Of a DNA stretch of 64,000 bases, positions 1-8,338 are shown in pieces. Positions within the stretch are counted from its first letter, which is position 1. The number at the start of each line of letters is the position of its first letter. Where the stretch lies: NCBI GenBank assembly GCA_016707485.1, contig JADJHN010000001.1, forward strand, positions 620,001-684,000, in the 5' to 3' direction. The notes beneath the pieces were generated by a model. It was not told where the DNA came from. It saw nothing but the letters and a program-made list of their open reading frames with translations, and ran no database searches. A program made the position numbers and the translations under genes. Source of the stretch: Lysobacterales bacterium. Lineage in GTDB: Bacteria > Pseudomonadota > Gammaproteobacteria > Xanthomonadales > Rhodanobacteraceae.

Positions 1-401
1 GAAGTCGCAAACTTGAGCACGAAATAGCGCTGCAGGTCATCGGGCAAGTCGGCGCGGATGGCATCGATCTTGTCGCGCGCCTCGACCGCCTTGTTGGCCA
101 CGTTCTGGCCCCACTTGAACTCGAGAAACAACTGTCCGCCATCGGCAAGCGACTCCGAGTTCATCGACTGGATGCCGGTCAATGTCGACAACGCCTCTTC
201 GACCGGACGCACGATCGTGCGCTCGATCTCCGCCGGCGTGGAACCCGGATAGGGCACATTGATGAAGAGAAACGGCGCCTCGATGTCGGGCATGTATTCC
301 AGCGGCAAGCGAAACGCCGCCAGCAGCCCGATGACGGTCATCGAGATGAAAAACATGATCGCCGTGACCGGACGCTTGAGGCTGAGCTCGGCGAGAGTCA
401 T
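1..401 (-). CDS. RND efflux transporter permease, N-terminal part (cut by window edge)
   Basis: Inner-membrane, proton-driven RND pump subunit; only the first 133 residues lie in the window. Read from the ATG at 401 it begins MTLAELSLKRPVTAIMFF, with the first transmembrane helix at about residues 13-33, followed by periplasmic porter-domain sequence typical of the AcrB/MdtB superfamily (PGSTPAEIERTIVRPVEEAL). It follows another RND permease and a membrane-fusion protein on the same strand, so it is probably the second permease of one tripartite pump, as in MdtBC-type heteromeric systems (inference). About 1.2 kb of repeats separates it from the upstream permease, so co-transcription is uncertain. 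Substrate cannot be told. Confidence 0.9.
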   Translation of the reverse strand, partial: MTLAELSLKRPVTAIMFFISMTVIGLLAAFRLPLEYMPDIEAPFLFINVPYPGSTPAEIERTIVRPVEEALSTLTGIQSMNSESLADGGQLFLEFKWGQNVANKAVEARDKIDAIRADLPDDLQRYFVLKFAT

Positions 402-535
402 TGCAGGGCTCCCGATTGTCTGATTCCTGAAACGCGGTCGCGCATCATCCCGAAAGTTGTAGCGCCCGCTGTCCCACAATCTCTTGTCGGACTTGGCTGC
501 GCCGAGGGTGGGTGGCAATGTTCCTGATTTTCAAT

Positions 536-679
536 GGCATGCCGCTTCGCGGCGCCAAAGGCATGCCGCTTCGCAGCAACAAGGGCATGCCGCTTCGCGG
601 CGCCAAAGGCACGCCGCTTCGCGGCAGCGAAGGCACGCCGCTTCGCGGCAGCCAAGGCACGCCGCTTCGCGGCGCGGCA
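536..679. repeat. 24-bp tandem repeat, six copies
   Basis: Six consecutive 24-bp units begin at 536, 560, 584, 608, 632 and 656. The first reads GGCATGCCGCTTCGCGGC plus a six-base variable tail. Each unit contains the small palindrome GCCGC-TTC-GCGGC, so the array would form a row of mini-hairpins in DNA or RNA. The period is divisible by three, which keeps several meaningless frames open; no start, ribosome site or protein-like composition supports a gene. The last unit runs into the dispersed element that follows. Confidence 0.9.
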
Positions 680-973
680 TCCATGCCGGGTATTCACTCG
701 CCTCCCGGCGAGCGAGTCACTTCTCTTTGAGTGGCCAAAGAGAAGTAACCAAGAGAAAGGCCACCCCGATGCAGCGGTCTCCGGGCTCCTGCCCTGCGAC
801 TGCGCGAAGCGGTTCCGGGGTTGGCGGACAGTGCATCCCTGCACTGACAACCAACTGGCTCGCATCCCTGCGAGCCACCCTGCGGGCCTTTCCTGCGCCA
901 CTTCGCCGCTGCATAGGGCCCCACTCACTGCGCATCCTGCGCAGCAAAGAAAAAGCAAAGACAAAGCAAAGCC
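662..973 (+). repeat. Dispersed non-coding element, copy A
   Basis: A ~310-bp element recognised because a diverged copy lies inverted at 1137-1443. Shared landmarks in order: GCGGCGCGGCATCC, a CTCGCC-TCCC-GGCGAG hairpin, a stretch around CACTTCTCTTTG and AGAGAAGTAACC, a GGCCACCCC block, several small palindromes that pair across a short loop, and a purine-rich AAAGCAAAGC end. Elements of this kind recur in Xanthomonadales genomes and are often mis-called as arginine/serine-rich hypothetical proteins. No gene is supported. Confidence 0.7.
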
Positions 974-1113
974 GTAGCAACGGCGTAACAAGACACGACA
1001 ACAACAAGCAAACGCTAGCGAAGAAAAAGCCGATTCCGACAACAATCGACGTCTTCCACTCTTTCCTTCCCCCGAAAGGCGGGGGAAGGTGCCCGGAGGG
1101 GGATGAGGGCGCG

Positions 1114-1138
1114 CTTGGCTTGGCTTGGCTTGGCTTGG
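1114..1138. repeat. CTTGG pentanucleotide microsatellite, five copies
   Basis: Five perfect CTTGG units lie between the two facing copies of the dispersed element. Just upstream, at 1065-1089, is a 9-bp-stem hairpin (CCTTCCCCC / GGGGGAAGG). Nothing suggests coding. The 974-1136 spacer between the two copies holds no other recognisable feature. Confidence 0.8.
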
Positions 1139-1443
1139 CTTTTGGTTTTGCTGTTCGCTCTGGCGCGCACGATGCGCGCTCAAGGGGGCCCCTCGATCAC
1201 GGCGAGGTTGCGGAGGAAATGTCCGAAGGATGGCCCACACGATGTGGGCCAGTTCGACGCCAGTCCACGGAGGGACTGTCGGCGAACCCCGCAGCAGCCT
1301 CGCGTACCCGGAGCACAGGGACTGTGCGTAGGGCGGAGGGGGTGGCCTTCTCTTTGGTTACTTTCTCTTGGCCACCCAAGAGAAAGTGACTCGCTCGCCG
1401 GGAGGCGAGTGAAAAACGGCAGGGATGCCGCGCCGCAAAGCGG
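1137..1443 (-). repeat. Dispersed non-coding element, copy B (inverted)
   Basis: Reverse-complement copy of the element at 662-973, with the same order of landmarks: GCGGCGCGGCATCC, the CTCGCC-TCCC-GGCGAG hairpin, the AGAGAAAGTAACC block, GGCCACCCC and the AAAACCAAAAGCC end. The two copies converge and are clearly diverged (different small palindromes inside), so they are old insertions or successive arrivals rather than a recent duplication. The rest of the gap up to 1583 (1444-1583) holds no feature I can recognise. Confidence 0.7.
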
Positions 1444-1583
1444 CGTAAAGAAGCCGCCAGTTCGCCGGAGGCGGGTAAAAAAAATAATGCGGCGCAACGA
1501 ACGAGCGTAAGAATCAAACCAGCCAAAGCCACCAGAGTCCAACCCCGGCGCGGGCACCGTTGAACACAAGAAGATATGCGAGT

Positions 1584-4500
1584 TCACGAACGCGCTCCGC
1601 TCAATTCTCCAGCCAGCGAACCCGAATCCATCGTGCCCGATGAATCCTCATCGGCCTGAACCCCGCGCGCCTTGCGGGCGCCTCGCTCGACGTAATACGC
1701 ATCAGGCTTGCGATCGACCAGCTCATAGACGATCGGGATCACGACCAGGGTCAGCAAGGTCGACACGGCGAGCCCGCCGATCACCGTGATCGCCATCGGC
1801 GAGCGCACCTCGGAGCCCTCGCCGAGACCGATTGCAAGCGGCAGAAAGCCCAGCAAGGTCGCCAGGGTGGTCATCGCGATCGGGCGCAGGCGTGATTCGG
1901 CGGCGAGGATGATCGCCTCGCGCTTGGCATGGCCTTCTTCGCGCAACTGGTTGACGCGGTCGATCAGCACGATCGCGTTCTTGACGACGATGCCGGCGAG
2001 CATGATCAGGCCGATGAAGACGACCACTGAAATCGGCGTGCCGGTGAGCTTCAGCGCGAGCACGGCACCGACGAGGGCGAGCGGGATCGAGAACATGATG
2101 ACGAAGGGATGCACCAGCGATTCGAACTGCGAGGCCATGACCAGGTAGACAAGGAAGATGGCCAGTCCAAAGGCAAACAGCATCGAGCGCGTCGAGGCGT
2201 TCATTTCCTCGCCCTGGCCGCCGATATGCACCGACACGCCAGCGGCCAGCGGTGTCTTCTTGATGATCGAGTTGACCTCGGCGACGGCGCTGCCGAGATC
2301 GCCGTGGCGCAGGTTGGCCGAGATGATGGCGACGCGTTCCTGGTCGACGCGATGGATTTCGCTGGGTCCTTCGCTGGCGCTGATGTCGGCGACCGCCGAC
2401 AGGCGGATCGGGCGATCGGATCCCGGATTGACGATCAGGTTGCGGATGTCATCGACGCTGGCACGATCCGCTTCACGCACCCGCGCCAGCACATCGATCT
2501 TGCGATCGCGAAAGTTGTAGCGCGTGGCGACATCGCCGCGAACCTTGCTGACCACTGCATCGGAAATCTGCCGCGTGGTCAGTCCGAGCGCCGCCGCGCG
2601 ATCCTGGTCGAAATGGATCTGCACTTCCGGATAGCCATCTTCGACGGTGGACTTGATATCGGCGAAGCGATCCGAATTGCCAAGCAACTGGCCGAGTTTC
2701 TTGCCGGCTGTGGTCAGCGCAGCGAGATCGTATCCACGGAGCTCGATTTCCAGCGGCGTCGAAAAACTGAACAATGCCGGGCGCGCAAACTTGACCTGGA
2801 TATCGGGACGCGCCGCCAGCGTGGCGCGCAGCGCGTTCATCGCCGCGGCTTCTTCGCGATCGCCGGAACCCGGTTTCAAGGTGACCAGCAGGCGCGCAAT
2901 GTTTTCACCCGATTCGGTTGGCGTCGCATCAAGCCGCGTGCCGGTTCCGGCAACGCCATAGATCGAGGCGATGTTCGGATCACGCGCATGCTGCAGTTCA
3001 ATGTGCGCGACCAGGGCATCGGTATCGGCCAGCGGCGTACCGGGCGGCAACTTGATCGTCGTCTCGAAACGACCCTGGGCCAGGCTTGGAATCAGATCCA
3101 TGCCAAGACTCGGGATCACCGCGATGCTGATGGCGAAGGCGAGCGCCGCCGTGCCGAGCACCGTCCACGGCCGATCCATCGCCCCCGGCAGCATGCGGTG
3201 GTAGACACGGGCCGAGCGGTCGTAGGCACCGACGACGCGCTTTCCGGTCCAGCGCAGCAGCGCACCGACGGTGCGATCAAAGGCCATGGCGCCCCAGTGG
3301 AACAAGGCAAAAATCGTGCGCGGCATGATCTGGAAAAGCAGCTCGCCGATGAAGCGGAAGATGCGCACGAAGAAGCGTCCAATCCTGTTCTGCGGCAAGG
3401 GTCGCGGCTGCCGTTGCGGCTCGTCGCGGAAGGCCAGCGGCGAGCGTCCGTGCAGCGAGGCCATCATCGGGATCAGGGTCATCGCCACGACCAGCGAAAT
3501 CAGCATGGCGAAAGTGATGGTCAGTGACTGGTCACGGAACAACTGGCCAGCCACGCCTTCGACGAAGACCAGCGGCAGGAATACCGCCACCGTGGTCAGG
3601 GTCGAGGCAGTCACCGCCATGCTCACTTCACTGGCACCCTTGACCGTCGCGTCGATCACCGACAGGCCCTGCTCGCGCAGGCGCGCGATGTTTTCCAGGA
3701 CGACGATCGAATCGTCAACGACCATGCCGGTGGCCAGGGCGAGTCCGCCCAGCGACATGACGTTGAGGCTGAGGTCGGCCTGGCCCATGAAGAAGAAGGT
3801 CGCGATCAGGGAGATCGGCAGCGACAGCGAGATGATGAAGGTGCTGCGCGCATGGCCGAGGAAGAAGAAGATCATCAACACGGCCAAAGTGCCGCCGATC
3901 AAGGCGTCATTGCGCACGTCATCGAGCGAGTGCTGGATGAACACCGATTGATCGTCGATCGTGGTCAGGCTCGCGCCGGGCGGCAAGGATTTCTTCAGTT
4001 GTTCCAGTTTCTGGTTGACCGCCTTGGCCACCGCGACCGTGTTGCCATCGCCCTCCTTGTACACGGCAAGCTCGATCGCCTCGTGTCCATTGATGCGCAC
4101 GATGCCTTCGCGCTCCTTGTAATCCTGGCGCACATCGGACACATCCTTCAGGCGGATCGGCACGCCGTTCTCGACCTTGAGCAGCATGTCGCGCATCTGA
4201 TCGAGATTGGCAAACTGGTTGATCGTGCGCACGAGGAAGCGCTGGCTGCCCTCTTCGATGCGTCCGGCGGAGACGTTCACGTTCTCGTTGCGCAGGCGCG
4301 CGGCAACGTCGTTGACGGTGAGGTTGAGCTGGGCCAGTTTCTGCTGGTCCAGGGCCACGCTGACCTGGTCCTCGAGGCCGCCGCCGACCTTGACCGCAGC
4401 GACGCCGGCGACCGGTTCGAGGCGCTTCTTCAATTCGTCGTCGGCAAAACGGCGCAACTGCTTCAGTTCGGCCTCGTTGAAACCGGCATCCGCGGCGGAA

Positions 4501-4928
4501 CCGCTGAGGCCGAGGCGGATGATCGGATCGGTCGATGGATTGAAGCGCAGCAGGATCGGCTTCTTCGCTTCCAGCGGCAGGCTCAGGATATCGAGCTTGT
4601 CACGGGTCTCGAGGCTGGCCTGCTCCATGTTCGTGCCCCAGGTGAACTCGAGGATCACGTCGGACTGCCCGGTGCGCGAGACGGAATGGATCCTGCGCAC
4701 GTTCTTGACCACGCCGAGCGCTTCCTCGACCGGCTGGCTGATCAGGTTCTCGATCTCGATCGGCGCGGCACCTTCGTATTCGGTGCGCACGGTCAGGGTC
4801 GGATAGGAAAGATCCGGCAGCAGATTGACCTTGAGGCCAGAAAGCGCAATCAGGCCAAACAGGACCAGGGTCAGCGTGGTCATGCCGATGGTGACGCGCC
4901 GGCGCGTGGCGAAATTGACGATATTCAC
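1584..4928 (-). CDS. RND efflux transporter permease subunit
   Basis: Inner-membrane RND pump of 1114 residues, the usual size for AcrB/MdtB-type permeases. It begins MNIVNFATRRRVTIGMTTL with the first helix at about residues 14-32, followed by the porter domain, a first bundle of helices, and a second porter domain and bundle. The transmembrane signature GMVVDDSIVVLENI near residue 405 carries the paired aspartates of the proton relay. The start is a GTG at 4928 that overlaps the adaptor's TGA stop (GTGA), indicating translational coupling with the adaptor gene. The C-terminal tail is hydrophilic. Substrate range cannot be deduced; the adaptor's gene and a second permease fragment flank it. 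Confidence 0.93.
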   Translation of the reverse strand: MNIVNFATRRRVTIGMTTLTLVLFGLIALSGLKVNLLPDLSYPTLTVRTEYEGAAPIEIENLISQPVEEALGVVKNVRRIHSVSRTGQSDVILEFTWGTNMEQASLETRDKLDILSLPLEAKKPILLRFNPSTDPIIRLGLSGSAADAGFNEAELKQLRRFADDELKKRLEPVAGVAAVKVGGGLEDQVSVALDQQKLAQLNLTVNDVAARLRNENVNVSAGRIEEGSQRFLVRTINQFANLDQMRDMLLKVENGVPIRLKDVSDVRQDYKEREGIVRINGHEAIELAVYKEGDGNTVAVAKAVNQKLEQLKKSLPPGASLTTIDDQSVFIQHSLDDVRNDALIGGTLAVLMIFFFLGHARSTFIISLSLPISLIATFFFMGQADLSLNVMSLGGLALATGMVVDDSIVVLENIARLREQGLSVIDATVKGASEVSMAVTASTLTTVAVFLPLVFVEGVAGQLFRDQSLTITFAMLISLVVAMTLIPMMASLHGRSPLAFRDEPQRQPRPLPQNRIGRFFVRIFRFIGELLFQIMPRTIFALFHWGAMAFDRTVGALLRWTGKRVVGAYDRSARVYHRMLPGAMDRPWTVLGTAALAFAISIAVIPSLGMDLIPSLAQGRFETTIKLPPGTPLADTDALVAHIELQHARDPNIASIYGVAGTGTRLDATPTESGENIARLLVTLKPGSGDREEAAAMNALRATLAARPDIQVKFARPALFSFSTPLEIELRGYDLAALTTAGKKLGQLLGNSDRFADIKSTVEDGYPEVQIHFDQDRAAALGLTTRQISDAVVSKVRGDVATRYNFRDRKIDVLARVREADRASVDDIRNLIVNPGSDRPIRLSAVADISASEGPSEIHRVDQERVAIISANLRHGDLGSAVAEVNSIIKKTPLAAGVSVHIGGQGEEMNASTRSMLFAFGLAIFLVYLVMASQFESLVHPFVIMFSIPLALVGAVLALKLTGTPISVVVFIGLIMLAGIVVKNAIVLIDRVNQLREEGHAKREAIILAAESRLRPIAMTTLATLLGFLPLAIGLGEGSEVRSPMAITVIGGLAVSTLLTLVVIPIVYELVDRKPDAYYVERGARKARGVQADEDSSGTMDSGSLAGELSGARS

Positions 4929-6130
4929 TGCACGCCCTCCAGCACCTGCACGGCGGTACCGTCGCGCACTGCCGAGCGGCCGAGGGTGATGACGCGATCA
5001 CCTTCGGCAAGTCCTTCGAGCACCTCGACATGATTGGCATCGCCGTAGCCGACCTTGACCACACGGCGCTTGGCAACCCAGGCTGGAATCGCTGGCACAT
5101 CCTTGCCCGGCTCGGCGTTCTTGTCGGTCGCGGCGACCTTCTCGGACGGGGCATTGGCGGCCTTGGCCTTGGCCGTGTCCGCTTCGGCAGCTGCAGCGGC
5201 GGCACCGGATTGCACGACAAACACGGCGGTTTCGCCATCCTCCTCGATCAGTGCCGCGCGCGGGATGGTCGGCACGTCTTCATGCTGCGCGTAGGTGACC
5301 TCGAGGCGGCCGAACATGCCCGACTTGAGGCGGCGGCTGTCATCACGGAATTCGCAGGTCACGCGGAACGTGCCGGTCGCCGCATCGACCACCGGGCTGA
5401 TGCGCTGGATGTGCCCCTCGAAGGCTTGATCGGCGATGGAATCGACGCGCAGGCGCACGACCTGGTCGGCATGCAAGGTGTTGAGTTCGCGCTCGGGCAC
5501 GTTGAGCACGGCAAGCAGCGGATCGAAATTGTCGATCTGGAACAAGGCCTGGTTGACCTGGATGAAGTTGCCGACCTTGACCATGCGCCGCGAGATGACG
5601 CCACTGATCGGTGCGGTGATGTTGGTGTAGGACAGTTCCAGCCTGGCCAGTTCCCAGGTCGCGCGCTGGGTTTCCAGGTCGTAGCGGATCTTGTCGTTCT
5701 GCTCGACGCTGAGCAGCTTGCGCTCGAACATTTCCTTCGAGCGCCGGTAGTCGTTCTCCAGCTTGCGCAACGAGGCCTCGGCCTTGGCCAGGTTGAGCCG
5801 CGGATTCTCGTCGTCGAGCTGCGCCAGCACCTGGCCGGCCTTGACCTGATCGCCCTCCTCGACCAGCAGCTTGAGCAGGACGCCGCTGATCTTCGCCGCA
5901 ACCTGCGCCTCGCTTTCCGGTTCCAGCGTCGCCGTACCGGAATAACTGGCACTGATCGAGCGCCGCTGCACGGGCACCACCTCGACCGGCACCGATGCAT
6001 CGGTCGTCGCCTCCTCTGCCTTGGCATCGCCGCTGGGCTTGCTGCAGGAAGCCAACACGGGCAAAAGCAAGGCAAGTGCGAGGCCCGTCGCCAGCGTGCG
6101 TGGGGAGAATCTGTCGGGAAAATAAGGCAT
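4925..6130 (-). CDS. RND efflux periplasmic adaptor (membrane fusion protein), lipoprotein
   Basis: HlyD/AcrA-type adaptor, 401 residues, linking the RND permease to an outer-membrane channel. I chose the ATG at 6130 (MPYFPDRF) because it gives a clean lipoprotein signal ending LLPVLASC (lipidated Cys 29), has GGGG about 8-12 bases upstream, and sits just downstream of a predicted promoter and operator. A biotinyl-lipoyl-like half (VAAKISGVLLKLLVEEGDQV), an alpha-helical hairpin and the second lipoyl half (ITAPISGVISRRMVKVG) follow, then a beta-barrel. A low-complexity Ala/Lys insert (roughly residues 305-345) interrupts the C-terminal domain. First gene of the pump operon. Probably controlled by the GntR regulator at 59872 through the shared palindrome. 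Confidence 0.92.
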   Translation of the reverse strand: MPYFPDRFSPRTLATGLALALLLPVLASCSKPSGDAKAEEATTDASVPVEVVPVQRRSISASYSGTATLEPESEAQVAAKISGVLLKLLVEEGDQVKAGQVLAQLDDENPRLNLAKAEASLRKLENDYRRSKEMFERKLLSVEQNDKIRYDLETQRATWELARLELSYTNITAPISGVISRRMVKVGNFIQVNQALFQIDNFDPLLAVLNVPERELNTLHADQVVRLRVDSIADQAFEGHIQRISPVVDAATGTFRVTCEFRDDSRRLKSGMFGRLEVTYAQHEDVPTIPRAALIEEDGETAVFVVQSGAAAAAAEADTAKAKAANAPSEKVAATDKNAEPGKDVPAIPAWVAKRRVVKVGYGDANHVEVLEGLAEGDRVITLGRSAVRDGTAVQVLEGVQ

Positions 6131-6152
6131 TACACGACCCCAGAATGACATG

Positions 6153-6174
6153 GTGTTATAGTAGACCATAACAC
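6153..6174 (-). promoter_or_regulatory. Palindromic operator over the -10 of the RND pump promoter
   Basis: A 22-bp inverted repeat with arms GTGTTAT and ATAACAC. On the minus strand it overlaps a candidate promoter: TTGCTC as -35, an 18-base spacer and TACTAT as -10 (complement of 6158-6163), leaving a leader of about 20 bases before the adaptor ATG at 6130. It matches 18 of 22 positions of the palindrome at 59444-59465, in front of the YtrA-type GntR/ABC operon. The overlap with the -10 suggests repression by that regulator; this is inference. Confidence 0.7.
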
Positions 6175-6421
6175 TATATGTGAGCAAGCACGAAACCGAC
6201 CGCATGTGGACAGCCTTGGATACATCGGTGGCGAAAACGGTTTACGTGGAACGAAGCGGGCTGCAGCGCGACGAACACCTTGGCATTTCCTGCATGCCTC
6301 GTTCGCGGATCGTTGAACATGACTGCGGACACCGCTTGTCGTCGAGGAGAATATGCGGCTGCGCAGCGCCTGTCCTGAGCCAGTAGTCACAAGCCGGATG
6401 CGCAAGGGAAAACCCCAGGCA

Positions 6422-6450
6422 CTGACCTTCGCGACTCAAATCGCTATACT
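6422..6450 (+). promoter_or_regulatory. Candidate sigma-70 promoter of the cytochrome c pair
   Basis: CTGACC (6422-6427) and TATACT (6445-6450) are spaced by 17 bases, about 50 bases before the first cytochrome start. The rest of the 6175-6421 interval, between this promoter and the divergent pump promoter, shows no gene I can support. Confidence 0.5.
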
Positions 6451-6502
6451 CCTGTGCTTGCTGCAATCCCCCTTCCAACCAGCCGGATCCGGAACCTTCG
6501 AG

Positions 6503-6829
6503 ATGACCCGAGCGCTGCTGCTAGTCCTTGCCCTGTTTTCAACCACGACCGTTCTTGCCCAGGATGCCAAGGGCGACCCTGCCGAAGGACGCCTCAAGGC
6601 CTATACCTGCACTGGCTGCCACGGCATCACCGGCTGGAAAAATGCCTACCCGAACTACCACGTGCCGCGCATTGGCGGGCAGAACTACGATTACCTCGTG
6701 GCCGCACTGACCGAGTACAAGAATGGCGGACGCAAGCACCCGACCATGCGCGCCCAGGGCGAAAGCATGAGCGATGCGGACATTGCCGACATCGCTGCCT
6801 TCCTTTCCAACCTCAAAAGCGCGGAGTGA
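6503..6829 (+). CDS. Small periplasmic monohaem cytochrome c
   Basis: A 108-residue class I cytochrome c. The ATG at 6503 was chosen because it starts a clean Sec signal (MTRALLLVLALFSTTTVLA, cleavage after Ala 19). The haem-attachment motif CTGCH is at residues 36-40 and Met 82 (HPTM) is the likely sixth ligand. It is followed after 8 bases by a second cytochrome of the same kind, so the pair is co-transcribed and may have arisen by duplication or act as an electron-transfer pair like the two halves of a cytochrome c4. The electron donor and acceptor cannot be told from the context. Confidence 0.9.
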   Translation: MTRALLLVLALFSTTTVLAQDAKGDPAEGRLKAYTCTGCHGITGWKNAYPNYHVPRIGGQNYDYLVAALTEYKNGGRKHPTMRAQGESMSDADIADIAAFLSNLKSAE

Positions 6830-6837
6830 GCCAAGTG

Positions 6838-7197
6838 ATGATGATCAACAAGACCTTGGCCCGACTTGCCCTGCTCGGCACCGTCTCGATCGCAACCTCG
6901 GCATTTGCCGCGCCGCCAGTCAATCTGGAAGCCGCCAAGGTGCTCGCCCAGACCTGCCAGGCCTGTCACGGTGCCGACGGCAATTCAACGGCGGCAATCT
7001 ATCCGCGCCTGGCCGGCCAATATGCCGACTACCTGGCCCGCGCCCTGCAGGAATACCGTGCAGGCGAGCGCAACAATCCGATCATGGCGGTCTATGCCGA
7101 GAATCTCTCCGACCAGGACATCAGCAACCTGTCGGCTTATTTCTCGGCCATGCCGGGACAACTGGTGGACCTGCATGGGCGCATGGAAGGCCAGTAG
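6838..7197 (+). CDS. Periplasmic cytochrome c (c4/c5-like), second of a pair
   Basis: A 119-residue monohaem cytochrome c with a signal peptide ending TSAFA (cleavage near Ala 24), CQACH at residues 40-44 and Met 83 as probable axial ligand. GGAG at 6822-6825 serves as ribosome site. Starts at 6838 or at 6841 are equally possible (two consecutive ATG codons). The fold pattern (GADGNSTAAIYPRLAGQ, then DQDISNLSAYF) matches cytochrome c4 half-domains. Co-transcribed with the preceding cytochrome. A convergent terminator follows. Confidence 0.9.
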   Translation: MMINKTLARLALLGTVSIATSAFAAPPVNLEAAKVLAQTCQACHGADGNSTAAIYPRLAGQYADYLARALQEYRAGERNNPIMAVYAENLSDQDISNLSAYFSAMPGQLVDLHGRMEGQ

Positions 7198-7231
7198 CCG
7201 CGCCGCTTCGACGCCATCCAGAACGATCCAG

Positions 7232-7255
7232 GAATCCCGGCGCAGGCCGGGATTC
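7232..7255. terminator. Bidirectional hairpin between the cytochrome pair and nfuA
   Basis: A perfect 10-bp stem (GAATCCCGGC / GCCGGGATTC) with a GCAG loop lies between two convergent genes. The T tract is weak on the plus side (TGCCTTTCC). Confidence 0.6.
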
Positions 7256-7275
7256 TGCCTTTCCAGCCGGCCTTT

Positions 7276-7869
7276 CTAGCCGACCTTGCGGTCGTAGTAA
7301 GGCTTGCTGCCACTCTTGTGGTCGGTGACATCACGCACGCCGGTCACTTCGGGAATCTTCTCGCGCAGGGTCTTCTCGATTCCGTTCCTGAGGGTGACCT
7401 CGGACATCCCGCAACCGTGGCAGCCGCCACCGAACTGCAAGACCACGATACCCTCGGCGGTGATCTCGCGCAGGCTGACGTGGCCCCCGTGCGAAGCCAG
7501 TTTCGGATTGACCTCGGCATCGATCAGGTAGCGCACGCGCTCGACCACGCTGGCATCGGCTGCGGGAGCCACGCCGCGCAATCCGGGAGCCTTGATCGAA
7601 AGCTGGCCGCCGGTTGCATCACGGTTGAAGTCGATGTTGGCACCATCGAGTGCCGTCGTGCTGTCAGCCTCGACAAACAGGGAAAATCCCTGGCATTCGA
7701 TCTCCCATTCGTCGCCACGCAGATCACGCGGTTCGCAGAACTCGAGGTGGCAGTCGCCCTGCGGGGTTCCCGCCGCGATCGCCCGCAAGCGGATGCCGAG
7801 CCCCGGCAGATCCTGCGCTGCAATCAGGCCGCGAAAATAGTCAGCGGCCGATTCACTGATTTCAATCAT
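7276..7869 (-). CDS. nfuA: Fe-S cluster carrier protein NfuA
   Basis: Iron-sulfur carrier that delivers 4Fe-4S clusters to apoproteins in the cytoplasm. It has 197 residues, the normal NfuA size, with a degenerate A-type (IscA-like) N-terminal domain and a C-terminal Nfu domain. The Nfu motif GGGCHGCG provides the cluster ligands Cys 150 and Cys 153. An in-frame ATG lies three codons upstream (7878), but its GAGG would be only 3 bases away; the ATG at 7869 has the better spacing. It stands alone between convergent cytochromes and divergent phhB. Confidence 0.92.
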   Translation of the reverse strand: MIEISESAADYFRGLIAAQDLPGLGIRLRAIAAGTPQGDCHLEFCEPRDLRGDEWEIECQGFSLFVEADSTTALDGANIDFNRDATGGQLSIKAPGLRGVAPAADASVVERVRYLIDAEVNPKLASHGGHVSLREITAEGIVVLQFGGGCHGCGMSEVTLRNGIEKTLREKIPEVTGVRDVTDHKSGSKPYYDRKVG

Positions 7870-7980
7870 CCCGGTCATACCTCGGTTGAATCAGGACTAT
7901 TCTAGTCCTTGTTCATCGTGATTGCACCGTGGCGCCTGCGCCAGCCGCTTATACTTGGCTTTTTGCTGAAGGATCCGGAC

Positions 7981-8325
7981 ATGACGCTTGACGAACTGGC
8001 CCGCAGCCGCTGCCGCCCGCGCAAGGGCGCGCAGGATGCACTGGCCGCTGCCGACATCCAGCAGCACCTGCACCTGTTGCCCGGCTGGCAGCTGGCATCG
8101 TCGCGGCAAGGCATCGAGAAGGAGTTCCGTTTCGACGACTTCCACCGCACCATGGCCTTCGTCAATGCGGTTGCCTGGATTGCCCACGCCGCGGATCATC
8201 ATCCGGACATGCGGATCGGCTACTCGAGTTGCCATCTGCATTTTTCGACGCACGATGTCGGCGGCTTGTCCCTCAACGACTTCATCTGCGCCGCCAGGGT
8301 CGAAGCGCTGCTTGGCCGCGATTGA
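7981..8325 (+). CDS. phhB: 4a-hydroxytetrahydrobiopterin (pterin-4a-carbinolamine) dehydratase
   Basis: A 114-residue cytoplasmic enzyme of the PCD/DCoH family, which dehydrates 4a-hydroxy-tetrahydropterin during pterin recycling for phenylalanine hydroxylase. The active-site segment HAADHHPDM is intact, and the WQL...FRFDDFHRTMAFVN pattern fits the family along its length. The ATG at 7981 is preceded by AAGGAT. No phhA lies in the window. A -10-like TATACT at 7950-7955 could be its promoter. The next gene starts 13 bases after the stop, suggesting co-transcription. Confidence 0.88.
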   Translation: MTLDELARSRCRPRKGAQDALAAADIQQHLHLLPGWQLASSRQGIEKEFRFDDFHRTMAFVNAVAWIAHAADHHPDMRIGYSSCHLHFSTHDVGGLSLNDFICAARVEALLGRD

Positions 8326-8338
8326 GGAAGACGCACGC

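Noticed and set aside
536..679. CRISPR-like array
   Set aside because: Units are contiguous without unique spacers, and no cas genes are present; same for the 18-bp array in rne and the 96-bp array at 62 kb.
398..1389. Several Arg/Ser-rich hypothetical proteins in the repeat region on both strands
   Set aside because: They read through the dispersed element in multiple frames at once, as expected from repeat DNA; no ribosome sites or homologous domains.
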